Shown: positions 48,886 to 59,373, counted from the first letter of the stretch. The stretch: 64,000 nt of DNA from Acidimicrobiia bacterium (GCA_016871175.1 VFZL01000011.1:1-64000), one strand, 5' to 3'. The notes: generated from the letters alone by a model not told the origin. Made by a program: numbers and translations.

Positions 48886-50529
48886 TCACCGATGACCCTT
48901 GCTCTCTCGAACACCCATCCGTTCGAGTCGGTCCGCTTCCGCCCGCGCGTCGGTTCTTGGGCCGCCGGCTGGGCCATCCCACCGGCCTGGGGAGGTGGTC
49001 GTAGGACTCGCCGGAACGGTGCCGTTCGCGGACACGTACTGCCGGAGCATGGTGCGGCCGTCGACGCCGAGCGTGGTGTTCGCGCCCCGCGCCTTGAAGA
49101 GCGCAGCCGTTTCAGGCCACGACGTCACGCCTTGCGACGCGACGTTCAGATGGCCCTCGGCAAGCCGATACGGTGTTTGCCCCTGTGAATCCTGGACGTC
49201 GATGGCGGCCCCCTTGTCGAGGAGCAGCGTCGCCAGCGTCTTGCCGCCCATGTAGGCGGCGCCGTGCAGCGCCGTCTGTCCCGACGCGTTGCGCGCGTCC
49301 AGCGTAGCGCCTCGTTCGAGCAGATAGCGGATGGCGTCGAGCGCGTCGGCCTCGCCCCAGTTCGAGTAGAACTGCGACACGTCGCCGCGCTTCGCGCGTG
49401 GACCCTGAACCTGCGTGATCCCGGCGGCCACCATCAGCGGTGTCGTGCCGTTGTCGTTGGTGAGGGTCACATCGGCGCCTGCCGCGCGCAGCATGTCCAT
49501 CACGTCGACGTTCACGTGCTTGGCGGCCAGCCAGAACGGAGTCGCGCCGGCGAAGCTGCCCGCCGGAGTAGGAGGTGGCACGGTCGCGCCTGGCCATGCC
49601 GGGACCTCGCTGCCCGCACCGCGACCAGGTCCGAAGAGCGCCGCTGGGGCGGTTCTCAGCTTCGCATTCGGATCGGCGCCCTTTGCGAGGAGCGCCTTGA
49701 TCGCACGCTTGAGGTCCTTCGGCACCGCGGCGTGGAGCGGCGTGTAGCCACTGCCGCTCGCGTTCGGGTCCGCCCCGCGGGCCAGCAGGAGTTCGGCGAC
49801 GTCTTCACGGCCGCTCGCGACGGCGACGACCAGAACCGAGCTATTGTCCTTGGCCCTGTCGTTGGGGTCCGCTCCCGCGTCGAGCAGCCGACGGGCGGAT
49901 TCGGTGTCGCCGATACGGGCGGCGAAGAGGAGGGGGCTGAAGCCGCCGGTCGTGCGCGCGCGAACGTCCGCCTTCGCGTCGATCAGCGTGGCGACGATCC
50001 CCGTATGCCGTTCCGTGATCGCCCACATCAGAGCCGTCTGTTTCGAGTCGGTTGCGGCGCGGTTCACGTCTGCGCCGTGCTGCAGCAGTAGTCCCACCAG
50101 CATCACGTTCCCTGTGAACGCCGCGGTCATCAGCGGCGTTTCGCCGGTGCGCCTGGATCGATTCGGATCGGCTCCTGCGGAGATCAGCTTCTCCGCCATC
50201 GCAGCGCTGCCGTTCTGGCAGGCCAGCGCCAGAGCCGTTACACCGAGATCGTCGCCAGCATTGGGATCGGCGCCGGCCTTGAGCAGAGCATCCGCCGAGG
50301 CCAGGTCGTTCCAGTGTGCCGCCCAGGAGAGCGCCGTCGCGCCGTCGGCCTGGCGGCCGTTCGGGTCGGCCTTCTTCGCCAGCAGCGCGAGCACCGCCTC
50401 CGCGTCCTGGCGCTGCATCGCATCGGCCAGGCGCGCGTCGCGTTCCGCGGCGCGCAGGGAACCGCTCGCTTCTCCCACCAGCATGGTCGCGCTGATCAAC
50501 GCGAGCCTCGCCCAACCCAGGTGACGCAT
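48886..50529 (-). CDS. Secreted ankyrin-repeat protein
   Basis: 547 aa, many ankyrin units; related in layout to 9835-11244. Confidence 0.9.
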   Translation of the reverse strand: MRHLGWARLALISATMLVGEASGSLRAAERDARLADAMQRQDAEAVLALLAKKADPNGRQADGATALSWAAHWNDLASADALLKAGADPNAGDDLGVTALALACQNGSAAMAEKLISAGADPNRSRRTGETPLMTAAFTGNVMLVGLLLQHGADVNRAATDSKQTALMWAITERHTGIVATLIDAKADVRARTTGGFSPLLFAARIGDTESARRLLDAGADPNDRAKDNSSVLVVAVASGREDVAELLLARGADPNASGSGYTPLHAAVPKDLKRAIKALLAKGADPNAKLRTAPAALFGPGRGAGSEVPAWPGATVPPPTPAGSFAGATPFWLAAKHVNVDVMDMLRAAGADVTLTNDNGTTPLMVAAGITQVQGPRAKRGDVSQFYSNWGEADALDAIRYLLERGATLDARNASGQTALHGAAYMGGKTLATLLLDKGAAIDVQDSQGQTPYRLAEGHLNVASQGVTSWPETAALFKARGANTTLGVDGRTMLRQYVSANGTVPASPTTTSPGRWDGPAGGPRTDARAEADRLERMGVRESKGHR

Positions 50530-50699
50530 CCTCAGCGGAATATAGCAGGTTCAGGGGTCGCGGGTTCGTGAGGTTCATCGGGTCGATTCGGGGTTCGAGC
50601 GCTCGGCCATCGATGTTCACCGGTTCACGGTCATGCTTGGATTGCACGGCCTCCGCCACGCCGTCGTGCGATCCCTGTGTTAGGCTGCGTCACATAGCA

Positions 50700-53225
50700 A
50701 TGCGGAAACATGCGGGTCACCACGCACTGCGAACCTCTAGTCGGATTGGTCAGGCGATCCTCCGCTGGGTCGTTGCCGTGACCCTCGCGGCCGTGACCTT
50801 CGTCGTTCGCGTCGACGCCGCCCAGGCTCCTGTCACCAAGCTCTCCCCAATTGCTGCAGTTCCGACCGTTGAAGCCGCTGCGTCCCGTGCGCTCATGGAC
50901 CGCTACTGCGTCACCTGTCACAACGCTCGACTGAAGACAGCCGGCATCGTGCTCGAAAAGGACCTCGCCAACCCCGCGGACGTCGGTGGCAACACGGACC
51001 TCTGGGAAAAGGTTGCTCGGAAGATGCGATCTCGCACGATGCCGCCGATGACGACGACGAGGCGGCCGGCGGCGGAGGAGTACACACAGTTCACCAAATG
51101 GGTAGAGGACGCGCTGGACCGTCACGCGGCCGCGCACCCGAATCCCGGACGCCGCATCGTGCATCGACTGAATCGCGCGGAGTATGCGAACACGATTCGT
51201 GATCTGCTCGGCGTCGAGGTCGACGCTCGGGCGTACCTGCCCCCTGATGATTCGGGGTACGGGTTCGACAACATCGCTGACGTCTTGTCGGTGTCGCCGG
51301 GGCTCCTCGAGCGGTACATGCTCGCAGCCGGCAAGATCGGTCGGCTGGCCCTCGGCGATCCGACTATCAAACCGAGCATTGCCACCTACCGCGTGCCGAC
51401 GCTCCTGGCACAGGACGATCGTACGAGCGAGGATTTGCCATTCGGCTCGCGTGGCGGCCTCGCCGTTCGCCATCACTTCCCGGTGGATGGGGAATATGTC
51501 ATCAAGGTTCGCCTGCAGCGCACGTACACCGAGCTGATTCGCGGGCTGGCCGAGCCGCACCTGCTCGACGTACGTCTCGACCGCGGCCTGGTGAAGTTTT
51601 TCCCCGTCGGCGCGCCGCCTGGCTCGACGCCGACAGAAATCCAGGAGCACCTCCGCAACGGTGATGCGAACCTCGAAGCCCGCGTGACCGTCAGGGCTGG
51701 CGTCTCGAGCATCGGCGCGGCGTTTGTCAGGGAGGCCAAGGTGGCTGAAGGCGTGTTCCAGCCCCGGGCCCCCCTCGCGAGTTTCGAGCACTCGGGGAAG
51801 GCCGATACCATCGCGTCGGTGGACTCGATCCAGGTCATTGGTCCCTATCACGGCGTTCGTCCCGTCGAGAGCCTGAGTCGCAAGCGAATGTTCGTGTGCA
51901 CTCCGACGTCCACCGATGCGGCCGCCGAGCGCGCGTGTGCCCGCCAGATCATCGGGACTCTGGCTCGTCGCGCGTACCGTCGTTCCGTGGGTGTGGGCGA
52001 CGTGGACGCGCTGCTCAGCGTCTACGACAAAGGACGGGCGCAGGGCGGGTTCGAAGAGGGCATCGAGTGGGCACTCGAGCGCGTCCTCGTGTCGCCGGAC
52101 TTCCTGTTCCGGGTGGAGCGCGATCCGTCCACGGCAAGGCCCGGCACGCCCTTCCGAGTGTCCGACATCGAGCTCGCGTCGCGCCTGTCATTCTTCTTGT
52201 GGAGCAGCATTCCAGATGACGCGCTGCGAGATGCGGCGGAGGCTGGGCAGCTCTCGACGTCGGCCGCCGTGACGAAGCAGGTCGCCCGCATGTTGGCCGA
52301 TCCGCGGTCGAGCGCACTGATCGGGAACTTCGCCGGTCAATGGCTGTACCTGCGCAACGTCCGCGGCCACGCGCCGGATCCGAATCTGTTCCCCGACTTC
52401 GACGACAACCTCCGAGAAGCCTTCAGCCGCGAGACCGAGCTCTTCTTCGAGAGCCAGTTGCGCGATGATCGACCGGTCATCGATCTGCTCCGCGCGACCT
52501 ACACCTTCGTCAACGAGCGGCTCGCGCGTCATTACGGCATCGCGGGCGTCTACGGCAGCCACTTCCGTCGGATCGCCCAGCCGGATGACCGTCGCGCCGG
52601 TCTGTTGGGACAGGGCAGCATCTTGACCGTGACTTCGTACGCGCACCGCACGTCGCCGGTGGTTCGCGGCAAGTGGCTCCTCGAGAACCTGCTCGGAGCG
52701 CCGCCTCCGCCACCGCCACCGAATGTGCCAGCGTTGCCGGAGAACGAAGAGGGGCAGGCGCCTGCCACGGTTCGGGAGCGGCTGGAGGCGCATCGGAAGA
52801 ACCCGGTCTGCGCCGCATGTCACGCCCGGATGGATCCGCTGGGCTTCGCGCTCGAGAACTTCGATGCGATCGGCCGCTGGCGCGATGCCGATGACACGGG
52901 CAAGCGCGTCGATGCGTCGGGCACGCTGCCGGACGGGACGTCTTTCCAGGGGCCTGCCGAATTCCGTAAGGCGTTGCTCGGGAAAGAAGAGGACTTCGTC
53001 AGCACGGTGGTCGAGAAGCTGTTGACGTACGCTCTCGGTCGCGGTCTCGAGTCGTACGACATGCCGGTCGTCCGGAGCATCACTCGAGCATCCGCTGCCA
53101 GCGGACACCGATGGTCGGCTATCATGGCGGGGATCGCGAATAGTGTCCCGTTCACCATGAGGGCCGTTCCCGCGAACAGCTCGGGGCCGGCCGCGTCGGC
53201 GGCAGGGAAGGTCGCGCAGCGATGA
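50700..53225 (+). CDS. DUF1587/1592/1588/1585 (planctomycete-type cytochrome) protein
   Basis: YCVTCHNARLKTAGIVLEKDLANPADVG, VHRLNRAEYANTIRDLLGVEVD, CAACHARMDPLGFALENFDAIGRW. Confidence 0.9.
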   Translation: MRKHAGHHALRTSSRIGQAILRWVVAVTLAAVTFVVRVDAAQAPVTKLSPIAAVPTVEAAASRALMDRYCVTCHNARLKTAGIVLEKDLANPADVGGNTDLWEKVARKMRSRTMPPMTTTRRPAAEEYTQFTKWVEDALDRHAAAHPNPGRRIVHRLNRAEYANTIRDLLGVEVDARAYLPPDDSGYGFDNIADVLSVSPGLLERYMLAAGKIGRLALGDPTIKPSIATYRVPTLLAQDDRTSEDLPFGSRGGLAVRHHFPVDGEYVIKVRLQRTYTELIRGLAEPHLLDVRLDRGLVKFFPVGAPPGSTPTEIQEHLRNGDANLEARVTVRAGVSSIGAAFVREAKVAEGVFQPRAPLASFEHSGKADTIASVDSIQVIGPYHGVRPVESLSRKRMFVCTPTSTDAAAERACARQIIGTLARRAYRRSVGVGDVDALLSVYDKGRAQGGFEEGIEWALERVLVSPDFLFRVERDPSTARPGTPFRVSDIELASRLSFFLWSSIPDDALRDAAEAGQLSTSAAVTKQVARMLADPRSSALIGNFAGQWLYLRNVRGHAPDPNLFPDFDDNLREAFSRETELFFESQLRDDRPVIDLLRATYTFVNERLARHYGIAGVYGSHFRRIAQPDDRRAGLLGQGSILTVTSYAHRTSPVVRGKWLLENLLGAPPPPPPPNVPALPENEEGQAPATVRERLEAHRKNPVCAACHARMDPLGFALENFDAIGRWRDADDTGKRVDASGTLPDGTSFQGPAEFRKALLGKEEDFVSTVVEKLLTYALGRGLESYDMPVVRSITRASAASGHRWSAIMAGIANSVPFTMRAVPANSSGPAASAAGKVAQR

Positions 53226-54577
53226 TCATCACCAGGATGCACGTGTCTCGACGGAGCGTGCTGAGAGGCTTCGGGGCGACGCTCGCCCTCCCCCTGCTCG
53301 ACGGCATGGTCCCGGCGCTCTCCGCGCTGGGCAGGACGCCCGCGGCGGGTCCGCGACGCATGGCGGTGATCTACACGCCCAACGGCATGATGATGCCGAA
53401 CTGGACGCCCCGCGGCGAAGGGACCACGTTCGCGTTCTCGCCGATCCTGGAGGGCCTCGCGCCGTATCGCGACACGCTGACGATCATCAGCGGTCTGGCG
53501 GACAGGTACGGGTGGCCGCAGGGCGACGAGGGGACCGGCGACCACGCGCGCGCCGCAGCGACCTTCCTCACGGGCGTACACGTGAAGAAGACCGAAGGCG
53601 CCGACATCCGCGGCGGCATCTCGATGGATCAGATCGCCGCCCGGGCGCTGGGCCGTGAGACACAAGTCGCTTCACTCGAGCTCGCCATCGAGTCGGTGGA
53701 GTTCCTGGGCGCGTGTGACTCCGGGTACAGCTGCGCGTACGCCAACACGATCTCGTGGCGGAGCCCGACAGTCCCGTTACCGATGGAGAATGAGCCCCGC
53801 GCCGTGTTCGAGCGGTTGTTCGGCGGAAGCGACAGCACCGACACGGCGGCACGTGTCGCGCGCATCGCGAAAGAGAAGAGCATTCTCGACTCGGTCACCG
53901 AGCGTGTCCATGAGCTCGAGCGTGGGCTCGGGGCCAAGGACCGTCTGAAGATGGGCGAGTACCTCGAGGCGGTCCGCGACGTCGAACGGCGCATCCAGAT
54001 GGCGGAGGCGCAGAGCGCGCGCGAGCTGCCGATCGTGGAACGCCCGGCCGGCATCCCCGCGACGTTCGAGCAGCACGCGCGGTTGATGTTCGACCTGCTG
54101 CTGCTCGCGTTCCAGACCGATTTGACGCGGATCGGCACGTTCATGCTGGGACGCGAGGTCAGCGGGCGTGCGTATCCCGAGATCGGCGTGCCTGATTCCC
54201 ATCATCCGACGTCGCACCACCAGAACGATCCCGAGAAGCTCAATAAGCTGCAGAAGATCAACACCTTCCACGTGAAGCAGTTCGCGTACTTCCTCGAGCG
54301 GATGAAGAATACGCCCGATGGCGACGGCTCGCTCCTCGATCATTCATGCCTGCTATACGGGTCGGGGATCAGCGACAGCAACATCCACATGCACGACAAC
54401 CTGCCGCTGGTCTTGGCTGGCGGGGCGAGTGGACGGCTGAAAGGCGGGCGTCACATCGTCTACCCGAAGGACACGCCGGTCACGAACCTCTTCATGAACA
54501 TGCTGGACACGATCGGCGTCCCCGCCGACTCCATTGGTGACAGCACCGGCAAGCTCGAGGGGCTCACCGATCTCTGA
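53222..54577 (+). CDS. DUF1552 protein
   Basis: VSRRSVLRGFGATLALPLLDGMVPALSAL...; ATGA overlap with previous gene. Confidence 0.9.
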   Translation: MIITRMHVSRRSVLRGFGATLALPLLDGMVPALSALGRTPAAGPRRMAVIYTPNGMMMPNWTPRGEGTTFAFSPILEGLAPYRDTLTIISGLADRYGWPQGDEGTGDHARAAATFLTGVHVKKTEGADIRGGISMDQIAARALGRETQVASLELAIESVEFLGACDSGYSCAYANTISWRSPTVPLPMENEPRAVFERLFGGSDSTDTAARVARIAKEKSILDSVTERVHELERGLGAKDRLKMGEYLEAVRDVERRIQMAEAQSARELPIVERPAGIPATFEQHARLMFDLLLLAFQTDLTRIGTFMLGREVSGRAYPEIGVPDSHHPTSHHQNDPEKLNKLQKINTFHVKQFAYFLERMKNTPDGDGSLLDHSCLLYGSGISDSNIHMHDNLPLVLAGGASGRLKGGRHIVYPKDTPVTNLFMNMLDTIGVPADSIGDSTGKLEGLTDL

Positions 54578-54580
54578 AGT

Positions 54581-55213
54581 TCAGCGCCGCCGAGCCTCGC
54601 GATAGCCCTGGTCGTACCCGCGCTGGAAGCCGTCGCGGTATTCGCGCTTGTAGAGGTCGCGCGAGCCGTAGCGGTCGTTGTAATCGCGGTCGCCGTCGCG
54701 ATACCGCTTGGCTCGACGCGGATCGTGCGGATCCCCATCTCGGGCGTCGTCGCGGCCCTGTTCGTAGCCATCACGGTAGCCGGTGTCGAACGCGGGCGAC
54801 CCGAATCGGCGGTCGTTGCGGGACCCTGGATACCCGCGGTAGTCGGGATACCGGCCGCCCCAGCGATCATCGCGGCCCGACCCGCGCGCAAACTGCCGAT
54901 ACGCGTCGCCGTACCCGGTGACGAACCCGTCCCGATAGACGCGTCGGTAGGCGTTGCGGTTGCCCCCGTGGTACCCCTGATCGGCATTGCGGTAGTCGCC
55001 ATGCCTCGAGTAGTCGTACGGCCGGCCTCGTCGCGCGTCGTCAGGGCCGTGCTCGAAGCCCTCGCGATAGCCGATGTCGCAGGCCCGATTCTCGACGACC
55101 ACGCGGCCTGTCGGATAGCGATACCACCTGCTCGATGACGCGCAGGCGGGGGTGGTGGTAGCGACGACCCCGGCCAGAACGAGAACCGTAACGTGCGGGT
55201 GCATCTTCAGCAT
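54581..55213 (-). CDS. Y/R/G/D-rich repeat lipoprotein
   Basis: Lipobox-like TTPACASS; two related blocks IGYREGFEHGPDDARRG...YRRVYRDGFVTGYGDAYRQ and TGYRDGYEQGRDDARDG...YKREYRDGFQRGYDQGYREARRR. Confidence 0.7.
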   Translation of the reverse strand: MLKMHPHVTVLVLAGVVATTTPACASSSRWYRYPTGRVVVENRACDIGYREGFEHGPDDARRGRPYDYSRHGDYRNADQGYHGGNRNAYRRVYRDGFVTGYGDAYRQFARGSGRDDRWGGRYPDYRGYPGSRNDRRFGSPAFDTGYRDGYEQGRDDARDGDPHDPRRAKRYRDGDRDYNDRYGSRDLYKREYRDGFQRGYDQGYREARRR

Positions 55214-55443
55214 GAGCGATTCCTTGAGCTGCCTGCGCCGCAGCGCCCTGCATTGGGGTGGTTCAATCGAGATGCGACGCGGGATCGGCCCGTTTCCTGG
55301 CATTTCCGGCAGATCACGACGCCCGAGCTGAGCCGCACGGAACCGCGCTGTCCCCTGCACAGGGCAGAGGGGACCTGACCTCGGTGGAATCAGCTACACT
55401 CACGCGCCAAGAGCCAGAGGGGGACTCCAGGGAGCGTGAAATC

Positions 55444-56584
55444 ATGACGAGGATCGGGAGCATCCAGACGCCGATGGCGGGCGATCGCCGCGTGATCGTG
55501 TTGCTGTGTGTCACGGTGGCGATCGCCATCGCGTTTCAAACAGGTCTTCCCGCGCAGAGCGGTTCGAATCCGTATCGTCCAGTCGACGGGCTTCAGGCCG
55601 GTCAGGGGCCGGGACGGATGGGCGGGCCTTGGGCGAAGCTGCCAGCGGGCCGGAAGATGGGCTCACCTGGCGGCATCGAGATCGATGTCGACGGCGCCCA
55701 CCTGTGGGCCATCATCCGCTGCGGAAACGACGGCACGCCGCTCGGGAGCCAGACGTATTGTGACGGCTCGGACTTGAATCCAATCCTCAAGTTCGATCCG
55801 CAGGGCAACGTGGTGGCGCAGTTCGGAAGCCGGATGTTCTCGTGGCCGCACGGGCTGCACGTTGATCGCGACGGCAATCTTTGGGTGACGGAGGCGGGGA
55901 ACGGACAGAACACGCCCGGCGCACCCAACCCCCCCAAGCCGATCGGCCATCAGGTTTTCAAGTTCTCACCCACAGGGAAGCTCTTGATGACGCTGGGTGA
56001 GGCCGGCGTTCCCGGCAACGACTCTTCGCACTTCAACGCCCCGAGCGATGTCGTTGACCGCTCCAAACGGCGACATTTTCGTTGTCGATGGCCACAACGC
56101 GAACGGCAACAATCGGATCGTGAAGTTCTCCAAGGACGGCACGTTCATCAAGGCGTTCGGCTCGACCGGTTACGGACCGGGCCAGCTCCGTGGACCGCAC
56201 GCGATTGCGATGGACGCCGGCGACCGGCTGTTTGTCGCTGACCGCCAGAACCAGCGCATCGTGATCTTCGACCAGGACGGGAAGTATCTGACGCGTTGGA
56301 CTCAGTTCGGCATGCCGAGCGACATCGCCATCGATGGCAACGGCAAGATCTACGTCGCGGACTCCGAGTCCGACATGAACGAAAACCCTGGCTGGGAGAA
56401 GGGGATCAGGATCGGCGACGTCAAGACCGGGTGGGTGGAGTCCTTCATCCTCGACACAGGCGATAACCCACCCATCACTGCGGGAGGCAGCGGTGCCGAG
56501 GCGGTCACGGTGGACCGCCAGGGTAACGTGTTCGCCGGCGAACCACGACCTCAGCGGGTGATCAAGTACGTGAAGGTCCGCTGA
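55444..56584 (+). pseudogene. NHL-repeat protein, frameshifted near 56050
   Basis: First part FNAPSDVV ends in frame a; NGDIFVVDGHNANGNNRIVKFSKDG...VIKYVKVR* continues in another frame. Confidence 0.75.
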
Positions 56585-56607
56585 TGCCCGGGAGCTTGGA
56601 CTGCGCG

Positions 56608-57834
56608 CTAGCGCTTCAGGAGACGCCGGGCTTCGTCTGCCGTCTGAGGGTCGTAGTCATCCTCGCAGAGTTCGACGGCTCGCTGTAGCGCCGTCCGCGC
56701 CTCGCTCGAGCGACCGGCAGCGAGGGCCAATTTGCCGAGCTCGAGCTGGGCGCGGCCGTGGTCCCACCCGCGCCCTTCGACCGTCAACGCACGCCGCAAG
56801 TCCGCACTGGCTTCGGGCGCGCGGTCGAGCGCGAGCCGCGCCAGGCCGAGCCGATAGAACCACAGCGCTTCCTCACCGAACATCTTCGGCCGACTGTCGC
56901 CCTTGAACCGCGCGAGCCCTTCGACCAGCACCCGTTCGGCTTCCGCCGCTCGACGCGTGCGGAGGAGCGTAGAGCCCGTTTCGAGCCACAGCAGCCGGTT
57001 GGCAGGATACCGGTCGCGCAGAACAGCCATCATCGCCAGCGCATCGTCGAAGCGACGTTCTCGGCTGTACATCAACACCAGCGCGAGCCGCGCATCGGTC
57101 TGACTGTCGCTGACATGATTGGCTGCACCCTCGACGAGTTGGACGCCCCGGCGCGCATCCCCGCCGAAGCCCACGGCGTAGGCCATCACCCGCATCGGCA
57201 TCGACAGGCCTGAGACGAGGTACCGATACAAGCCGACGATCAGGCCCGCTTCCCGGCGGCTGGGATCGAGTGCCAGCACGCGTTCGTGCGCGTCGAAGGC
57301 CGCGCGAGCCGAGCGAAACGCGCCGACGAAGCGACCGTCGATCGTGGCCGCGTAGGAGGCACGCAGCCCCACCGAGGCGCCGTGCTCGTAGATCGAGTCC
57401 ACGTTGTTTGGCTGTCGGTCCAATCGCGCCCGTGCGAGGGTCGCGCCTGACTCGACGGCATCGCGGAAGCCCGACGCGAGCGCCAGCGGAACAGAAGCGG
57501 CCTTGACGGTCGGGCCACTGACGCGTCCGAAGAAGCTGTCGATCGTGATGGTGCCTCGGCGGTAGGCGATCTGTGCCCAGAGCGCCGTCGCGAGCCCACG
57601 GTACGCGGCCGAGTCGTTCGGATCCGCAGCCACCGCGGCACGAAACAGCCGTTCGGCAGGCTCGAGATCCACGTTGTAGAGTCGGGCGCTTGCGTCCGCG
57701 ATCAGCCGTTTGGACTGCTCGTTCGCAGACACCGGCTGCAGCGCCCACACGAGCACCAGGACCGTGGCGACGGCCAGTCGGCGCGCGGCGCTAGAGTGCC
57801 TCGACCGCGCCCAGCGCAGCGTCCGCGTGTCCAT
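56608..57834 (-). CDS. TPR-repeat protein
   Basis: LYNVDLEPAERLFRAAVAADPNDSAAYRGLATALWAQ...; about 408 aa from ATG at 57834. Confidence 0.75.
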   Translation of the reverse strand: MDTRTLRWARSRHSSAARRLAVATVLVLVWALQPVSANEQSKRLIADASARLYNVDLEPAERLFRAAVAADPNDSAAYRGLATALWAQIAYRRGTITIDSFFGRVSGPTVKAASVPLALASGFRDAVESGATLARARLDRQPNNVDSIYEHGASVGLRASYAATIDGRFVGAFRSARAAFDAHERVLALDPSRREAGLIVGLYRYLVSGLSMPMRVMAYAVGFGGDARRGVQLVEGAANHVSDSQTDARLALVLMYSRERRFDDALAMMAVLRDRYPANRLLWLETGSTLLRTRRAAEAERVLVEGLARFKGDSRPKMFGEEALWFYRLGLARLALDRAPEASADLRRALTVEGRGWDHGRAQLELGKLALAAGRSSEARTALQRAVELCEDDYDPQTADEARRLLKR

Positions 57835-58258
57835 CCACCTTGACATTGTCCCAGCGGCGCGCCACTTTTCCATCAGCGTCGATGAGGTATGTCGTCCGCG
57901 CGATTCCCATGAAGCTGCGCCCGTAGAGCGACCGTTTTTGCCACACCCCGTACTTCTCCGCAACCTCGTGATCGACATCCGCCAGCAGCGGAAAGGTCAG
58001 GTCGTGCTTCGTCGCGAATCTCCTCTTGCTCGCTTCGTCCAGGATGCTCACGCCGAATATCCCGGCTTTGCTCTTCCTGAGCCGCGACAGCGTGTCCTGG
58101 AACGCGCAAGCCTCCTTCGTGCACCCGGGGGTATCGTCTTTCGGGTAGAAATACAGCACGACGGGGTGCCCCACATAGTCAGTCAGCCTGTGAACCTTGC
58201 CGTCCTGGTCTCTCAACGTGAACGTCGGTGCCTTGCGTCCGGGCTCGATGAGCGCCAC
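57791..58258 (-). CDS. bcp: Peroxiredoxin (thioredoxin-dependent, BCP type)
   Basis: YFYPKDDTPGCTKEACAFQD. Confidence 0.92.
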   Translation of the reverse strand: MALIEPGRKAPTFTLRDQDGKVHRLTDYVGHPVVLYFYPKDDTPGCTKEACAFQDTLSRLRKSKAGIFGVSILDEASKRRFATKHDLTFPLLADVDHEVAEKYGVWQKRSLYGRSFMGIARTTYLIDADGKVARRWDNVKVDGHADAALGAVEAL

Positions 58259-58308
58259 GGTTGCCTCCTCTGACGACGGCCGTCACTGCCCCAGTGAGGA
58301 CTATCTTA

Positions 58309-59373
58309 ATGAACGAAACCTGTACCGTCGATGCGCACGCCGGCGGCACGCCCGTGCGACTCATCACTGCGGGGGCACCCGCGCCGCGCGGTCGCGGGAT
58401 GCGCGAGAAGACGGAGTGGATGGCGCGCCGAGCAGACCACGTGCGGCGCGCCCTGATGCTCGAGCCCCGCGGCCACCGAGACATGACAGGGGTGATGTTG
58501 ACCGAGCCTGTCTCGCCGGGTTCGCACGCCGGGCTGATCTTCATGCATGCGGATGGGTACGCGTCGATGGCCGGTCATGCCATCATCGCCACGACGCTGC
58601 TCGCAGTCTCGCGCGGCCTGATCGTACCGGGCGGTGACGGGCGCTCCCTCACCTACGATACGGTCGCCGGTCGGATTCCAGCCCGGATCATCGACGATGC
58701 CGTGAAGGGCGGAGCATCTGGTCCAGCCCGCTCGGATGTCGAAGCCTCGGCCGTTTCGGCGCTTGGTGCTCGTGTGTCGTTCACTAACGTGCCCTCGTTC
58801 GTCCTGGCCGGCGGGCTCTCGATCAAGGCCAGCGGTCGCCAGGTCAGGGCCGACGTGGCGTTCGGAGGCGCCTTCTACGCCATCGTCGACGCCGAGTCCC
58901 TGGGCCTCTCGGCGGGGTACGAGCACCTCGGTGTGCTGCGTCAGTTCAGTCGCGAAATTGTCCAGGCGATCGAATCGGTCGTCGATGTCACGCACCCGCT
59001 CGATCATCGAGTCACCGGGCTCGCGGGGACGATGTTCACGGCGCCGGCGACAGGTGCGAACGCCCATCTCCGCAACGTGACCGTGCTCGCCACCGGCGGC
59101 GCCGGCCGCGCCGCATCCGGCACAGGCCTGTCCGCCATCTTGGCGGTGCTCGACGCGATGGGCGTGATGACCGAGGAGGAACCCTTCGCCCTAGAGGGCC
59201 TGTCCGGTGAGCGGCTGACCGGACGCATTGCGAGCCGGACGATGGTGGGCGACCTGCCGGCGGTGACTCCGGAGATTGAAGGGTCGGCATGGGTCACGGG
59301 CGAGCACCGCTTCGTGGCCGCCCACGACGACCCCTTCTCTCGTGGGTTCGAGACTACTGCGCGCTCGACTTGA
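58309..59373 (+). CDS. Proline racemase-family protein lacking both canonical Cys
   Basis: CTVDAHAGGTPVRLI; GYASMAGHAIIATTLLAV (normally MCGH); GRAASGTGLSAILAVLDAMG (normally CGTG). Confidence 0.85.
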   Translation: MNETCTVDAHAGGTPVRLITAGAPAPRGRGMREKTEWMARRADHVRRALMLEPRGHRDMTGVMLTEPVSPGSHAGLIFMHADGYASMAGHAIIATTLLAVSRGLIVPGGDGRSLTYDTVAGRIPARIIDDAVKGGASGPARSDVEASAVSALGARVSFTNVPSFVLAGGLSIKASGRQVRADVAFGGAFYAIVDAESLGLSAGYEHLGVLRQFSREIVQAIESVVDVTHPLDHRVTGLAGTMFTAPATGANAHLRNVTVLATGGAGRAASGTGLSAILAVLDAMGVMTEEEPFALEGLSGERLTGRIASRTMVGDLPAVTPEIEGSAWVTGEHRFVAAHDDPFSRGFETTARST

